The translations under genes were made by a program, and so were the position numbers. 41,149 nt of DNA from JBBQBQ01 sp038317685 (lineage in GTDB: Bacteria; Desulfobacterota; Desulfuromonadia; Desulfuromonadales; DDH964): positions 1 to 41,149 of the forward strand of contig JBBQBQ010000002.1 of assembly GCA_038317685.1 (NCBI GenBank), given 5' to 3'. Positions 14,347-22,351 of this stretch are shown here, in pieces; positions within the stretch are counted from its first letter, which is position 1; every line of letters begins with the position of its first letter. Under the pieces are notes generated by a model. It was not told where the DNA came from. It ran no database searches and worked only from the letters and a program-made list of their open reading frames with translations.

Positions 14347-17148
14347 CTAGAGTGTGGTTTTGATCTGCTCAATTTCGAAGACTTCGATGATGTCTCCAAC
14401 CTTGATGTCGTTGTAGTTTTCCAAGCCGATTCCGCATTCATAGCCGGTTGCAACCTCGCGTGCATCATCTTTAAAGCGCTTCAAGGAATTCATCTTGCCG
14501 GTCCAGATGACCACGCTGTCTCGAACCAGGCGAACCTGGGCACCGCGCTGTACTTTGCCGTCGAGAACGTAACAACCGGCAATGGTGCCGACCTTGGAGA
14601 CGCTAAAGGTGTCGCGCACCTCAACCCGGCCCAGAAATTTCTCTTGAAGTGTCGGGGCCAGCAAGCCTTCCATGGCATCCCGGATGTCGGCCACGGCATC
14701 GTAAATAATATTGTAGAGGCGGATATCGACCCCTTCGTTTTCAGCCATATTGGCCGCTTTTGGTTCCGGGCGAACATTGAAGCCGAGAACGATAGCGTCC
14801 GAGGCCGAGGCCAGCGAGATGTCGCTTTCGGTGATTCCTCCAACGCCGGTATGAATGACCAGAAGTCGACAAGCCTCGGTGGAAAGCTTGAGGAGGGAAT
14901 CCTTGACGGCCTCGACCGAACCTTGGACATCCCCTTTGATGATGACTTTAAGCTCCTTGACATCCCCTTGCTGAATCCGTTCGTAAAGCTGTTCCAGAGA
15001 AATCTTGCTGGTTTTTGCGAGTTCCGCCTCCCGCAGTTTCTGCTGACGATGTTGCGCCACGTCTTTTGCGGCCTTGTCGTCTTCAACGGCATGGAAGGAG
15101 TCGCCGGCATCGGGTACTCCGGAGAGCCCGGTGACCTCAACCGGAATGGACGGCCCCGCTTGTTCGAGACGGTCGCCTCGATCATTGGTCATCGTTCGCA
15201 CCCGGCCGTAATGGATCCCGGTGACGATCGGATCGCCTATTTTCAGGGTCCCCTCCTGAACCAGGATGGTGGACACCGGGCCACGCCCCTTGTCAAGACG
15301 AGCCTCAACCACCACCCCCTTGGCTCGTTTGTCGGGATTGGCTTTGAGGTCCATGACCTCAGCCTGCAGGAGGATCATTTCCAGCAGTTTATCGATATTG
15401 GTGTTTAGTTTCGCCGAGACTTCAACAAAGATCGTCTCGCCACCCCACTCTTCAGCGAGCAGGTTGAATTCGGTCAATTCCTGGCGCACCCGATCGGGAT
15501 TGGCATCGGGCTTGTCGATTTTGTTGACCGCGACGAGGATCGGCACCCCTGCAGCCTTGGCGTGATTGATCGCTTCCCGGGTCTGGGGCATCACCCCGTC
15601 ATCGGCGGCAACCACCAGAACGACGATGTCGGTGGCCTTGGCGCCCCGGGCTCTCATCGCGGTAAAGGCCTCATGACCAGGGGTGTCGAGGAAGGTGATC
15701 TTTCGGCCATCAAGGTCAACATCGTAGGCACCGATGTGTTGCGTGATACCTCCGGCTTCCCCGGCGGTAACGTTGGCGGTTCGAATGGCATCCAGCAGGC
15801 TGGTCTTGCCATGGTCGACATGGCCCATGATGGTGACGACCGGCGGCCGGCCCTTGAGGTCCTCAACCTTCTCATCGCCCACCTTCAGGCTGTCGTGGTC
15901 AAGAACGGTCTCCTCGTCAAAGGCAACATTTTCGACTTCATAGCTGAATTCGGAAGCCAGAATAGCCGCGGTTTCGAAATCGAGGGGGTGGTTGATATTA
16001 ACCATGGTCCCCTGGCGCATCAATTCCTTGATCAGGTCGTTGGCCTTGACCCCCATACGTTTGGCGAGCTCGCCGACCGTGATCACATTGCTGATGCGAA
16101 TAATTCGTTTGATCGCCTTGGAAACGGTAACTTCGGTTTTTTTGAGAGGTTTTGCCGCCTTGCGTGGCCGCCGCAATTTACCACCATCGCGGTCAGGCTC
16201 GAAAATTTCACGTTTCCCCCTCTTCCTTGCTGCTTCACTGAGGGTTTCACTGTAATCGGCGCCCTTGCCCTTTTTCTTCTTTTTCCCGCCACGGGCTTCC
16301 TTGCCTACGAACGGCTCGGTACCGGGGGTAGGTATGGTCGGCGGAGCTCCGGGACGGCCGCTGCGCTCGGGGCGCGGGGCTCCGGGTCGGCCGCCGTCGG
16401 GGCGCGGGGCTCCGGGTCGAGCGCTGTCGGGCCGCGGAGTGCCGGGACGGCCGGCGTCGGGGCGCGGGGCTCCGGGTCGAGCGCTGTCAGGGCGTGCGGG
16501 GCGCTCGCCTCGGCCGGCATCGGGCCGCGGAGTGCCGGGGCGGCCACTGTCGGGGCGTGCGGGGCGCTCGCCCCGGCCGGCATCGGGCCGACCCGGGCTT
16601 TTCACATCCCGGGGAAGTTCCACGTGGCCCAGGATTTTGGCTCGTGACGAAGTGGCCCTTTCATTCTTGGGCTCAAAAATTTTGATCGATTTGTGGGCTT
16701 CGGTCTTGTCCTTCTCCCCATCCGTAACCGGCGCCGCCGCCGCAGGTCCCGTAACCGGCGCTGCCGTTTCGACTACGGCATCAGCAGCAACTCCAGCTTC
16801 GGTTTCGACAACCGCGCTCGGTGCCGGGGTTGCAACGGAGGGTTTGGATTCCAGTGGCTGATCCGTAGGAACTGACGGCTCGGCTTCAAGCGCCCCTTCC
16901 GACTCGACTTCGGCGGCGGCTTTCGGGGTTTCCTTGCGCCGGCGGCGGATAATGCCCGGGTTGATCCGCTCATCTTCAACCTTCTGACCTTGCGAGGTCG
17001 CGGCGGTCTCGAATTTGCGAATCTCCTCATCGGTCAGAGTGCTGCTGGCGGTCTTTACATCGACGCCCGCAGCCTGCAACTGCTCCAGCACGACTTTACT
17101 GTCCAGGCCGAGTTTTTGCGCCAATTCGCTAACCTTTGTCTTTCCCAT
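14347..17148 (-). CDS. infB: Translation initiation factor IF-2
   Basis: A 933-residue GTPase that places initiator tRNA on the 30S subunit. The N-terminal IF2-N helix domain (KTKVSELAQKLGLDSKVVLEQL) is followed by an acidic/Ala-Pro region. Next comes an unusual Arg-Pro-Gly repeat tract (residues about 187-269), a Lys-rich stretch, a second IF2-N domain, the GTPase domain with P-loop GHVDHGKT, DTPGHEAF and NKID, then domains II-IV. The ATG at 17148 overlaps the stop of the upstream gene as TGATG, with GGGGAG upstream. The frame extended to 17289 adds 47 residues from that overlapping gene and is rejected. Confidence 0.97.
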   Translation of the reverse strand: MGKTKVSELAQKLGLDSKVVLEQLQAAGVDVKTASSTLTDEEIRKFETAATSQGQKVEDERINPGIIRRRRKETPKAAAEVESEGALEAEPSVPTDQPLESKPSVATPAPSAVVETEAGVAADAVVETAAPVTGPAAAAPVTDGEKDKTEAHKSIKIFEPKNERATSSRAKILGHVELPRDVKSPGRPDAGRGERPARPDSGRPGTPRPDAGRGERPARPDSARPGAPRPDAGRPGTPRPDSARPGAPRPDGGRPGAPRPERSGRPGAPPTIPTPGTEPFVGKEARGGKKKKKGKGADYSETLSEAARKRGKREIFEPDRDGGKLRRPRKAAKPLKKTEVTVSKAIKRIIRISNVITVGELAKRMGVKANDLIKELMRQGTMVNINHPLDFETAAILASEFSYEVENVAFDEETVLDHDSLKVGDEKVEDLKGRPPVVTIMGHVDHGKTSLLDAIRTANVTAGEAGGITQHIGAYDVDLDGRKITFLDTPGHEAFTAMRARGAKATDIVVLVVAADDGVMPQTREAINHAKAAGVPILVAVNKIDKPDANPDRVRQELTEFNLLAEEWGGETIFVEVSAKLNTNIDKLLEMILLQAEVMDLKANPDKRAKGVVVEARLDKGRGPVSTILVQEGTLKIGDPIVTGIHYGRVRTMTNDRGDRLEQAGPSIPVEVTGLSGVPDAGDSFHAVEDDKAAKDVAQHRQQKLREAELAKTSKISLEQLYERIQQGDVKELKVIIKGDVQGSVEAVKDSLLKLSTEACRLLVIHTGVGGITESDISLASASDAIVLGFNVRPEPKAANMAENEGVDIRLYNIIYDAVADIRDAMEGLLAPTLQEKFLGRVEVRDTFSVSKVGTIAGCYVLDGKVQRGAQVRLVRDSVVIWTGKMNSLKRFKDDAREVATGYECGIGLENYNDIKVGDIIEVFEIEQIKTTL
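16342..16590 (-). repeat. In-frame RPD-GRPG repeat tract within infB
   Basis: Eight imperfect 10- or 11-residue units of the form RPDxGRPGxP (for example RPDSARPGAP and RPDAGRGERPA) are encoded head to tail. The first four alternate the 11- and 10-residue forms with a 21-residue super-period. The coding DNA is very GC-rich and nearly identical between units, so recent expansion by slippage or unequal exchange is likely and strain length variation is expected. Confidence 0.85.
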
Positions 17149-17744
17149 CAACTCTCCCCTACGATATGCGTAAAGCGGAACAGCTCTGTCACCAGCGACT
17201 CGGCCAATGGGTGAACCTTGACGGCAACTACACTGCGTTCTTCTTTGCCCAAGATCTGCCCAAAAAGCTCCTTGTCGAAGCACCGCCAATGTGGCACCCC
17301 AACGGCGGTTGCTTTACCAGAGACCTTGCCAGCTATGCCCGGTGAGGTGTCAGTGGCCATCAAAACCAAGGCCGGAAGATTATCTGCCCCAAGTGTCGAC
17401 AACACCAAATTAGACCCTGATATCGTTTGGCCGGCTTTGCGGGCCAAACTAAGCAGACCAAGAATCTGCTCCCGGATCTGCCTTGTCAACTCATCAATCA
17501 AGTCATTCGCAACCAATGGTGCAACCGGTCGGCGAAAAGTTCGTGCAAATTGTCCTCGTTTTACAGCATTCGCGATACAACCGCGGTCGAGACAGGTATA
17601 GGCACCCCGTCCGGGAAGTCGTTGGTGGTAATCAACAACGACTGACCCGTCAGGAGCCACCACATAACGGATCAGACTGCTCCGGCTTAGAACCTTCCGG
17701 CACCCGAGGCAAGAGCGTTCGGCATGAACTCCCGTGGCGGGCAA
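17148..17744 (-). CDS. YlxR (DUF448) fused to L7Ae/L30e-type RNA-binding domain
   Basis: This 198-residue protein joins two families usually encoded separately as ylxR and ylxQ. Residues about 8-75 are YlxR/DUF448, with RSCLGCRKV, LIRYV and PGRGAYTC. Residues about 90-180 match the L7Ae/L30e fold (LLSLARKAGQTISG, VLMATDTSPG). The start is TTG, with GGAG overlapping the nusA stop about nine bases upstream. No ATG occurs in frame near it. It lies 6 bp after nusA and overlaps infB by one base. YlxR proteins are linked to RNase P or transcription in some bacteria; the role here is RNA binding by inference. Confidence 0.9.
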   Translation of the reverse strand: MPATGVHAERSCLGCRKVLSRSSLIRYVVAPDGSVVVDYHQRLPGRGAYTCLDRGCIANAVKRGQFARTFRRPVAPLVANDLIDELTRQIREQILGLLSLARKAGQTISGSNLVLSTLGADNLPALVLMATDTSPGIAGKVSGKATAVGVPHWRCFDKELFGQILGKEERSVVAVKVHPLAESLVTELFRFTHIVGES

Positions 17745-17750
17745 GAAGAG

Positions 17751-19010
17751 TTACTCCACGGCCGGATTGGGCGCCGTATCCCCAAGGACACCCCGTTCTG
17801 CCAGGGCCTTGGCCAGGTCTTCCTTGGTCATGGCGCTACGACCAGGCAGATTATGCTGTTTGGCCAATTCATAAAGCTGGTCACGAGTGAAATCGGCCAT
17901 GGCGGCATCGGCGGTAGCGGCATCAGCGGCAGCTGTTTCGGCTGCCTGTTCGGCCGCCAGTTCTTCAAGCTCGGCCTCCGCGGCCCTGGATTCGCTTTTG
18001 ATGTCAATCTTCCAACCGGTCAATTTGGCAGCCAAACGGACATTCTGGCCTTTTTTCCCGATTGCCAGGGAAAGCTGATCGTCGGGAACAATGACCTCGA
18101 GAGCTTGCTCGTCACTATCCACATAGACCCTGGTCACTTCGGCCGGTGCCAGCGCCGAGCAGGCAAAACGGGCGATATCAGGTGTCCAGGGGATGATATC
18201 GATCTTCTCACCGCGCAGTTCGCTTACGACATTCTGAACCCGCGAACCGCGCATGCCGACGCAGGCGCCGACGGGATCAACATCGGAATCATGAGAGACG
18301 ACAGCGATCTTAGCCCTGCTCCCCGGTTCCCGGGCCACCGCCATGATTTCAACGATTCCCTCGGCGATCTCAGGAACCTCAAAACTGAACAGGGCCGCTA
18401 CGACTCCGGGATGGGTACGGGACAGGATGATCTGGGGTCCCTTGGAGCTCATTTTAACTTCGGAGATGAACGCCCGGACCCGATCGCCCTGGCGGTAATT
18501 CTCGCGGGGCACCTGTTCACGGTGCGGGAGAAGGGCTTCGGCACGGCCGAGATCGACGATCAGATCGCCGCGCTCATAACGACGGACGATGCCGTTGACG
18601 AGTTCTCCAACCCGATCCTGGAATTCGTTGAAGACCCCTTCACGTTCAGCTTCACGGACCTTTTGGATAATAACCTGCTTCGCAGTCTGAGCGGCAATGC
18701 GACTGAAGTTGCCGGCATCAAGCTTCATTCCCAGAGAATCGCCTTCTTCGACCTCGGGGTCAATCTCCCGGGCTTCCAGTAGGTCGATTTCCTTGTAGGA
18801 ATCCTGTACTTCTTCAACCACCGTCACGAATTCAAAGACCTCGACTTCGCCGAGTTCCTCATTGTAGTGGGCCTCAAGGTCCCGGGTATTCCGGTACTTC
18901 TTGTTGGCTGCCGAAAGGACTGCAGATTCAAGGGCTTCAACGAGAACGCCCCGATCAATCCCTTTGTCCTTAACGACCTGGTCGATAATATGGTTAAGGT
19001 TCACAACCAT
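17751..19010 (-). CDS. nusA: Transcription termination/antitermination factor NusA
   Basis: A 419-residue RNA polymerase-associated protein. The N-terminal NusA domain is followed by an S1 domain (GDLIVDLGRAEALLP..E), then two KH domains (GACVGMRGSRVQNVVSEL and LSLAIGKKGQNVRLAAKLTGWKIDI). An Ala/Glu-rich linker leads to a C-terminal segment TRDQLYELAKQHNLPGRSAMTKEDLAKALAE. The latter resembles a Rho-N/SAP-type helix-extended-loop-helix rather than the acidic repeats of Escherichia coli NusA. It is the second gene of the operon and may control the terminator in the rimP leader. Confidence 0.95.
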   Translation of the reverse strand: MVVNLNHIIDQVVKDKGIDRGVLVEALESAVLSAANKKYRNTRDLEAHYNEELGEVEVFEFVTVVEEVQDSYKEIDLLEAREIDPEVEEGDSLGMKLDAGNFSRIAAQTAKQVIIQKVREAEREGVFNEFQDRVGELVNGIVRRYERGDLIVDLGRAEALLPHREQVPRENYRQGDRVRAFISEVKMSSKGPQIILSRTHPGVVAALFSFEVPEIAEGIVEIMAVAREPGSRAKIAVVSHDSDVDPVGACVGMRGSRVQNVVSELRGEKIDIIPWTPDIARFACSALAPAEVTRVYVDSDEQALEVIVPDDQLSLAIGKKGQNVRLAAKLTGWKIDIKSESRAAEAELEELAAEQAAETAAADAATADAAMADFTRDQLYELAKQHNLPGRSAMTKEDLAKALAERGVLGDTAPNPAVE

Positions 19011-19099
19011 TTTTCTATCCCCCTGGATCGGTCTCCCCCCGGGGCCGTCTGGCCGCGATGAGGCGCTGTGGATGGTTCATTTGCCGGCCTGGAACGGTT

Positions 19100-19588
19100 T
19101 TAGAATTCCGGGTCGAGGTGGGCTTTGGCAATGGCAGTCAGGGGAAAAGCAACCTCTCCCCCCTTTTTGTCCAATTGCAGGATTTTCACAATCTCCCCCT
19201 CAATGCCGAGCAGTCTCCCTGCAAAGGTCTTGCGCAATTGGCCGCGCTCATCGGGGTCAAGACGCTCGAAAGTTTTGATCACGACCAGTTCACCGGCGAA
19301 CCGGGAAAAATCCTCGGGTCGTTTGAGCGGACGGTCGATGCCGGGAGAAGAGACCTCCAGTCGATAGTTGGAGGTGATCGGATCTTCAACTTCGAGGACC
19401 GACCCGAATTCCCGACTGACCTCAGCGCAATCGTCAAGGGTGACGCCACCCGGTTTGTCGATGAAAATACGCACCACCCAGTCCCGTCCTTCGCGCTGGT
19501 ACTCCAGTTCGACGAGTTCGAGTCCGAGATCGCTGACGATTGGCTCCAGAAGCCTGCGGAGCGTGGCGCGAAGGGGTTCTTCGGTCAT
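19100..19588 (-). CDS. rimP: Ribosome maturation factor RimP
   Basis: A 162-residue protein that assists early 30S assembly. The N-terminal alpha/beta domain (LLEPIVSDLGLELVELEYQREG, FIDKPGGVTLDDCAEVSR), the signature LEVSSPGIDRPLKRPEDF and the Sm-like C-terminal domain are present. It is the first gene of the nusA-infB operon. A promoter at 19672-19700 and a leader terminator lie upstream. Confidence 0.95.
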   Translation of the reverse strand: MTEEPLRATLRRLLEPIVSDLGLELVELEYQREGRDWVVRIFIDKPGGVTLDDCAEVSREFGSVLEVEDPITSNYRLEVSSPGIDRPLKRPEDFSRFAGELVVIKTFERLDPDERGQLRKTFAGRLLGIEGEIVKILQLDKKGGEVAFPLTAIAKAHLDPEF

Positions 19589-19615
19589 GCAAAGGCCCGA
19601 TGGTACACGTTAAAT

Positions 19616-19641
19616 AAAAAAAGTGAGCAAAAAGCTCACTT
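19616..19641 (-). terminator. Intrinsic terminator inside the rimP leader
   Basis: AAGTGAGC (19621-19628) and GCTCACTT (19634-19641) form an 8-bp stem with a 5-base loop. On the minus strand the stem runs into a long T-run (complement of 19616-19622). It lies downstream of the predicted promoter and 28 bp before the rimP ATG, so it would stop transcription before the operon unless overcome. Confidence 0.7.
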
Positions 19642-19671
19642 CCTTACAGTGAACACCAGTAAACGGTGTAC

Positions 19672-19700
19672 TAGATATCACGGCAGACGGGGTAATGCAA
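19672..19700 (-). promoter_or_regulatory. Promoter of the rimP-nusA-infB operon
   Basis: The -35 TTGCAT (19695-19700) and -10 TATCTA (19672-19677) are 17 bp apart on the minus strand. The predicted start near 19665 gives a leader of about 75 bases. A small stem, ACACC/GGTGT (19653-19669), overlaps the start region. Confidence 0.55.
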
Positions 19701-19701
19701 G

Positions 19702-19722
19702 AAAAAAACGCGGATTCACCGC
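19702..19722 (-). terminator. Probable terminator of the rlmD transcript
   Basis: GCGG (19710-19713) and CCGC (19719-19722) form a short GC stem. On the minus strand it is followed by G and a run of seven T (19702-19708). It stands between the rlmD stop and the rimP promoter, so the upstream cluster ends before the operon promoter. Confidence 0.55.
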
Positions 19723-19828
19723 CAACCAGGATGACCCTGGGGAGAGGTTTTTCTCTGGCAGGAAGATCCTGGGGAGTGTGCTGCGTATCGATTTGGCCAA
19801 GAACTGGCGAGGTACCGGATTGTCATCC

Positions 19829-21118
19829 TCAGTCCCGGCGGGTGAGGAAGGCCGCGCTTTCGGTGTGGAAAGTCTGCGGGAAGAGATCGATCGGCCGGGC
19901 CCAGTGCAAATAGTAGCCGCGATGCAGGAGGATTGAGAGATCCCGGACCAGGGTCGAAGGGTCGCAGGAGACGTACAGGATGGCGGGCGGTTGGCCGCTT
20001 GCCAATTCCCTGACTACGGAAAATGCCCCGCTGCGAGGCGGATCGAGGACTACCAGATCAGGGGGAGCGGCAGGGAAGAGGTCACCCAAAGCGCCCTCGG
20101 CGGAGCGGGCATGGAAGCTCAGGTTGTTGAGGTCGTTCCGGTAAGCGTTGCGGCGAGCCCAGGCGAGGGCCGGGGCGCAGTCCTCCACTCCCACAACCGA
20201 ATCGGCCCGCCGAGCAATGGGGAGGGAAAAGTTGCCCATGCCGCAGTAAAGGTCCAGAACCCGTTCGTCCCCCCGCCAGGCCAGGCTCCCGAGCACCTCC
20301 TGTACCAGCCTGCGGTTCTGATCCAGGTTGACCTGGGCAAACCCACCCGGGCCGTAGCCGAGTCGAAGAGGTGGGTCATCGACCAGGATGGTCAGGGAGT
20401 CGTGACCGCAGACCGGAATCGGAGTCTCTTTACGCCCGATTTGTAGAAAGAGGCTCAGGCCCACGGAGGTTGCGAGCGGCCGGAGAAAATCGGCCAGTCG
20501 CTCAGGTGCCGGATCCAGGCAGTGGACGACGGCCCTTACCTGGCCATGATCATCGACCGCCAAGTCGATTTGCGGGATACGGTCTGGGCAGGGAGACTCG
20601 GGGAGCCAGCGGCGAAACTCCCCCAGAACGGCATTCAGACGATGGTCGGTGATCGGACAGGAGGATAGATCAACGACAAAATGGCTGCCGCGACGGTAAA
20701 AGCCGATCGCCAACCCATTTGCCGTTGCGTGACATTTGAACTGCACGCGGCTGCGGTAGTGCCATTCGTCGGGGGCCGGGAGCAGCGTTCGAACCTGTTC
20801 GGAGAGCACCCCCGCTCCCCGGGCCAACTGGTCGACGAAAATCCGTTCCTTCCAGGTGGTCTGGGTGGGGTAATCGAGGTGTTGCCATTGACAACCGCCA
20901 CATTGCCCATAGACGGGACATGGCGCCGGTCGCCGGCCGTCTCCTGGCTCAAGAATCTCGACCAGTTTGGCTTCGGCGTAGCGCCCCTTGTCCCGAACGA
21001 TGCGGCAGGCGATCCGGTCCCCGGGAACTGTGAAGGGGACGAAAATCGCCTTCCCATCGTGCCGTCCGACTCCGTTGCCGCCGAAGGCGAGGTTGTTAAT
21101 TCCTATCTCCAACTTCAT
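19829..21118 (-). CDS. 23S rRNA (uracil-5-)-methyltransferase, RlmD/RumA family
   Basis: A 429-residue SAM-dependent m5U methyltransferase. An N-terminal TRAM domain (IGINNLAFGGNGVGRHDGK) is followed by the Cys cluster for a 4Fe-4S centre (PCPVYGQCGGCQW). The methyltransferase domain has DLYCGMGNFSLPIA and DPPRSGA, and the catalytic Cys sits in LYVSCDPSTLVRDL. Targets in this family include U1939 and U747 of 23S rRNA or U54 of tRNA; which one applies here cannot be decided. The start overlaps the upstream gene by 4 bp. Confidence 0.88.
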   Translation of the reverse strand: MKLEIGINNLAFGGNGVGRHDGKAIFVPFTVPGDRIACRIVRDKGRYAEAKLVEILEPGDGRRPAPCPVYGQCGGCQWQHLDYPTQTTWKERIFVDQLARGAGVLSEQVRTLLPAPDEWHYRSRVQFKCHATANGLAIGFYRRGSHFVVDLSSCPITDHRLNAVLGEFRRWLPESPCPDRIPQIDLAVDDHGQVRAVVHCLDPAPERLADFLRPLATSVGLSLFLQIGRKETPIPVCGHDSLTILVDDPPLRLGYGPGGFAQVNLDQNRRLVQEVLGSLAWRGDERVLDLYCGMGNFSLPIARRADSVVGVEDCAPALAWARRNAYRNDLNNLSFHARSAEGALGDLFPAAPPDLVVLDPPRSGAFSVVRELASGQPPAILYVSCDPSTLVRDLSILLHRGYYLHWARPIDLFPQTFHTESAAFLTRRD

Positions 21119-21522
21119 CGGTAGTAGGCCCCGGTCGGCCGCCGCGTTGTTTTCGCCAGCCGCCCGTACAACAATCGCTCAGGATAATCGGGACGATGCA
21201 GGTACTTCCCGGCATTGGCCAGGAAATCATTGATCAGGTTGGAACGAACCGCTTCGACCTTCTCGCTCGGAACGCCCATCCTCTCCAAGGCCCTGGTCTC
21301 CACAATAACCTCCCCGAGGATTTCAATCGCCCGTTCGCAGGCGGCCTGCTGGTCGTCATCCCGCCGAAACAGTTTCGGTGTCAGGGGGAGGCGGATTTCA
21401 ACCAGGACCCGGATCCGGTGGTAATCGCCGAAATACCGGTTGCTCTCGTCAAAGAAGGCCAGTTGCAGCCCGTTATCAAAGGTTTCCTGCTGCATCGCAA
21501 GGGCCGGCCGAGGCTCGGTCAT
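21115..21522 (-). CDS. Unknown protein in the RNA methyltransferase cluster
   Basis: This 135-residue soluble protein is not one I recognise. Visible features are FDNGLQLAFFDESNRYFGDYHRIRVLVEIRLPL, which reads as paired beta-strands, then a helical middle and a C-terminus ending in a basic segment (GRLAKTTRRPTGAYYR). The ATG at 21522 is chosen because residues upstream of it in the longer frame (to 21597) look non-conserved and would overlap trmJ; the ribosome site is weak. It overlaps the rlmD start by 4 bp (ATGA) and follows trmJ by 40 bp. Context suggests an accessory role in RNA modification, unproven. Confidence 0.6.
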   Translation of the reverse strand: MTEPRPALAMQQETFDNGLQLAFFDESNRYFGDYHRIRVLVEIRLPLTPKLFRRDDDQQAACERAIEILGEVIVETRALERMGVPSEKVEAVRSNLINDFLANAGKYLHRPDYPERLLYGRLAKTTRRPTGAYYR

Positions 21523-21562
21523 GGGCGGTCCAGAAGCTCGGAAATAGTTACAGGAGAACCAT

Positions 21563-22351
21563 TCAACATTTTTTCCTCTCACGATCGAGCCAGTCAATTT
21601 GGCGCATCAGCCCGTGCAGAATCCGCACTTCCCGGGGATTCAGCCCGGCCCGTCCGAAGATACGGCGGAAGGCATGGAGGATGTGGTCGGGGTTCTGGGG
21701 GTCGAGAAACTCGATCTCCAGCAGGGTCTGCCGCATATGTCGGAACAGGCCCTCCAATTCATCATGACCGGCCAGCTTCCGCTGCCCCCGCTCCTTCCCG
21801 GCCGCGGTTGCTGCTGTCCGGGAGACCTCGTAAAGACACAGGGAGACCGCCTGGGCGAGGTTCATGGAAGGCAGTTGGCTCCCGGTCGGGATGGTAATGA
21901 AGCGCTGGCAGAGGTCGAGTTCGGCGGTGTACAGCCCATGGTCTTCCCTCCCGAAGACTATGGCCACCTGCGCTTCAGCAGCCACCGGCAGGAGCAGGCG
22001 GGACGCTTCATCGGGATGAAGAAAATCTTCCCGGTATTTGCCGAAGCGGCGCGTCGTCCCGAGTGCCAACCGGCAGTCGGCAAGGGCTGCGGCAAGATCT
22101 GGGAAGATTCGGGCGCCTTCCAGAAGTGAGCCTGCCTTGACCGCCATGCGCCGGGCCTCATCGGCGAGGTGATCGACCTGCGGGGCCACCAGTCGAAGGT
22201 CGCTGAAACCGAAGTTCATCATCGCCCGGCAGACCGACCCGATGTTGAGGCCCCCCTGGGGTTCGACCAGAACGACCGCGATGTTGGTCAGGGCTGCCGC
22301 TGGAGGTGACCCGGCCACTGTCAGTGAATCCGTATCTGGCACGTCTGACAC
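21563..22351 (-). CDS. SpoU-family RNA 2'-O-methyltransferase, TrmJ-like
   Basis: A 262-residue SPOUT enzyme resembling TrmJ, which methylates the 2'-OH of residue 32 in tRNAs. Motif 1 is VEPQGGLNIGSVCRAMMNFG, motif 2 is AIVFGREDHGL, and motif 3 is TIPTGSQLPSMNLAQAV. The C-terminal helical extension (LLEIEFLDPQNPDHILHAFRRIFGRAGL) is typical of TrmJ. The start given is GTG directly after the rsmE stop. A GTG three codons later (22342) has AGGTG six bases upstream and may be the true start. Confidence 0.87.
   Translation of the reverse strand: MSDVPDTDSLTVAGSPPAAALTNIAVVLVEPQGGLNIGSVCRAMMNFGFSDLRLVAPQVDHLADEARRMAVKAGSLLEGARIFPDLAAALADCRLALGTTRRFGKYREDFLHPDEASRLLLPVAAEAQVAIVFGREDHGLYTAELDLCQRFITIPTGSQLPSMNLAQAVSLCLYEVSRTAATAAGKERGQRKLAGHDELEGLFRHMRQTLLEIEFLDPQNPDHILHAFRRIFGRAGLNPREVRILHGLMRQIDWLDRERKKC

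Noticed and set aside
14023..15408. Long plus-strand 461-codon frame over infB
   Set aside because: Antisense shadow of a strongly conserved infB; such frames arise from codon bias in GC-rich genes.
16342..16590. CRISPR-like array
   Set aside because: Repeats are in frame in infB, about 30-33 bp without unique spacers; this is a protein repeat, not a CRISPR.
15562..16647. Plus-strand 361-codon Gly/Ala-rich frame over the infB repeat
   Set aside because: Reverse reading of the Arg-Pro-Gly repeat; low-complexity translation, not a gene.
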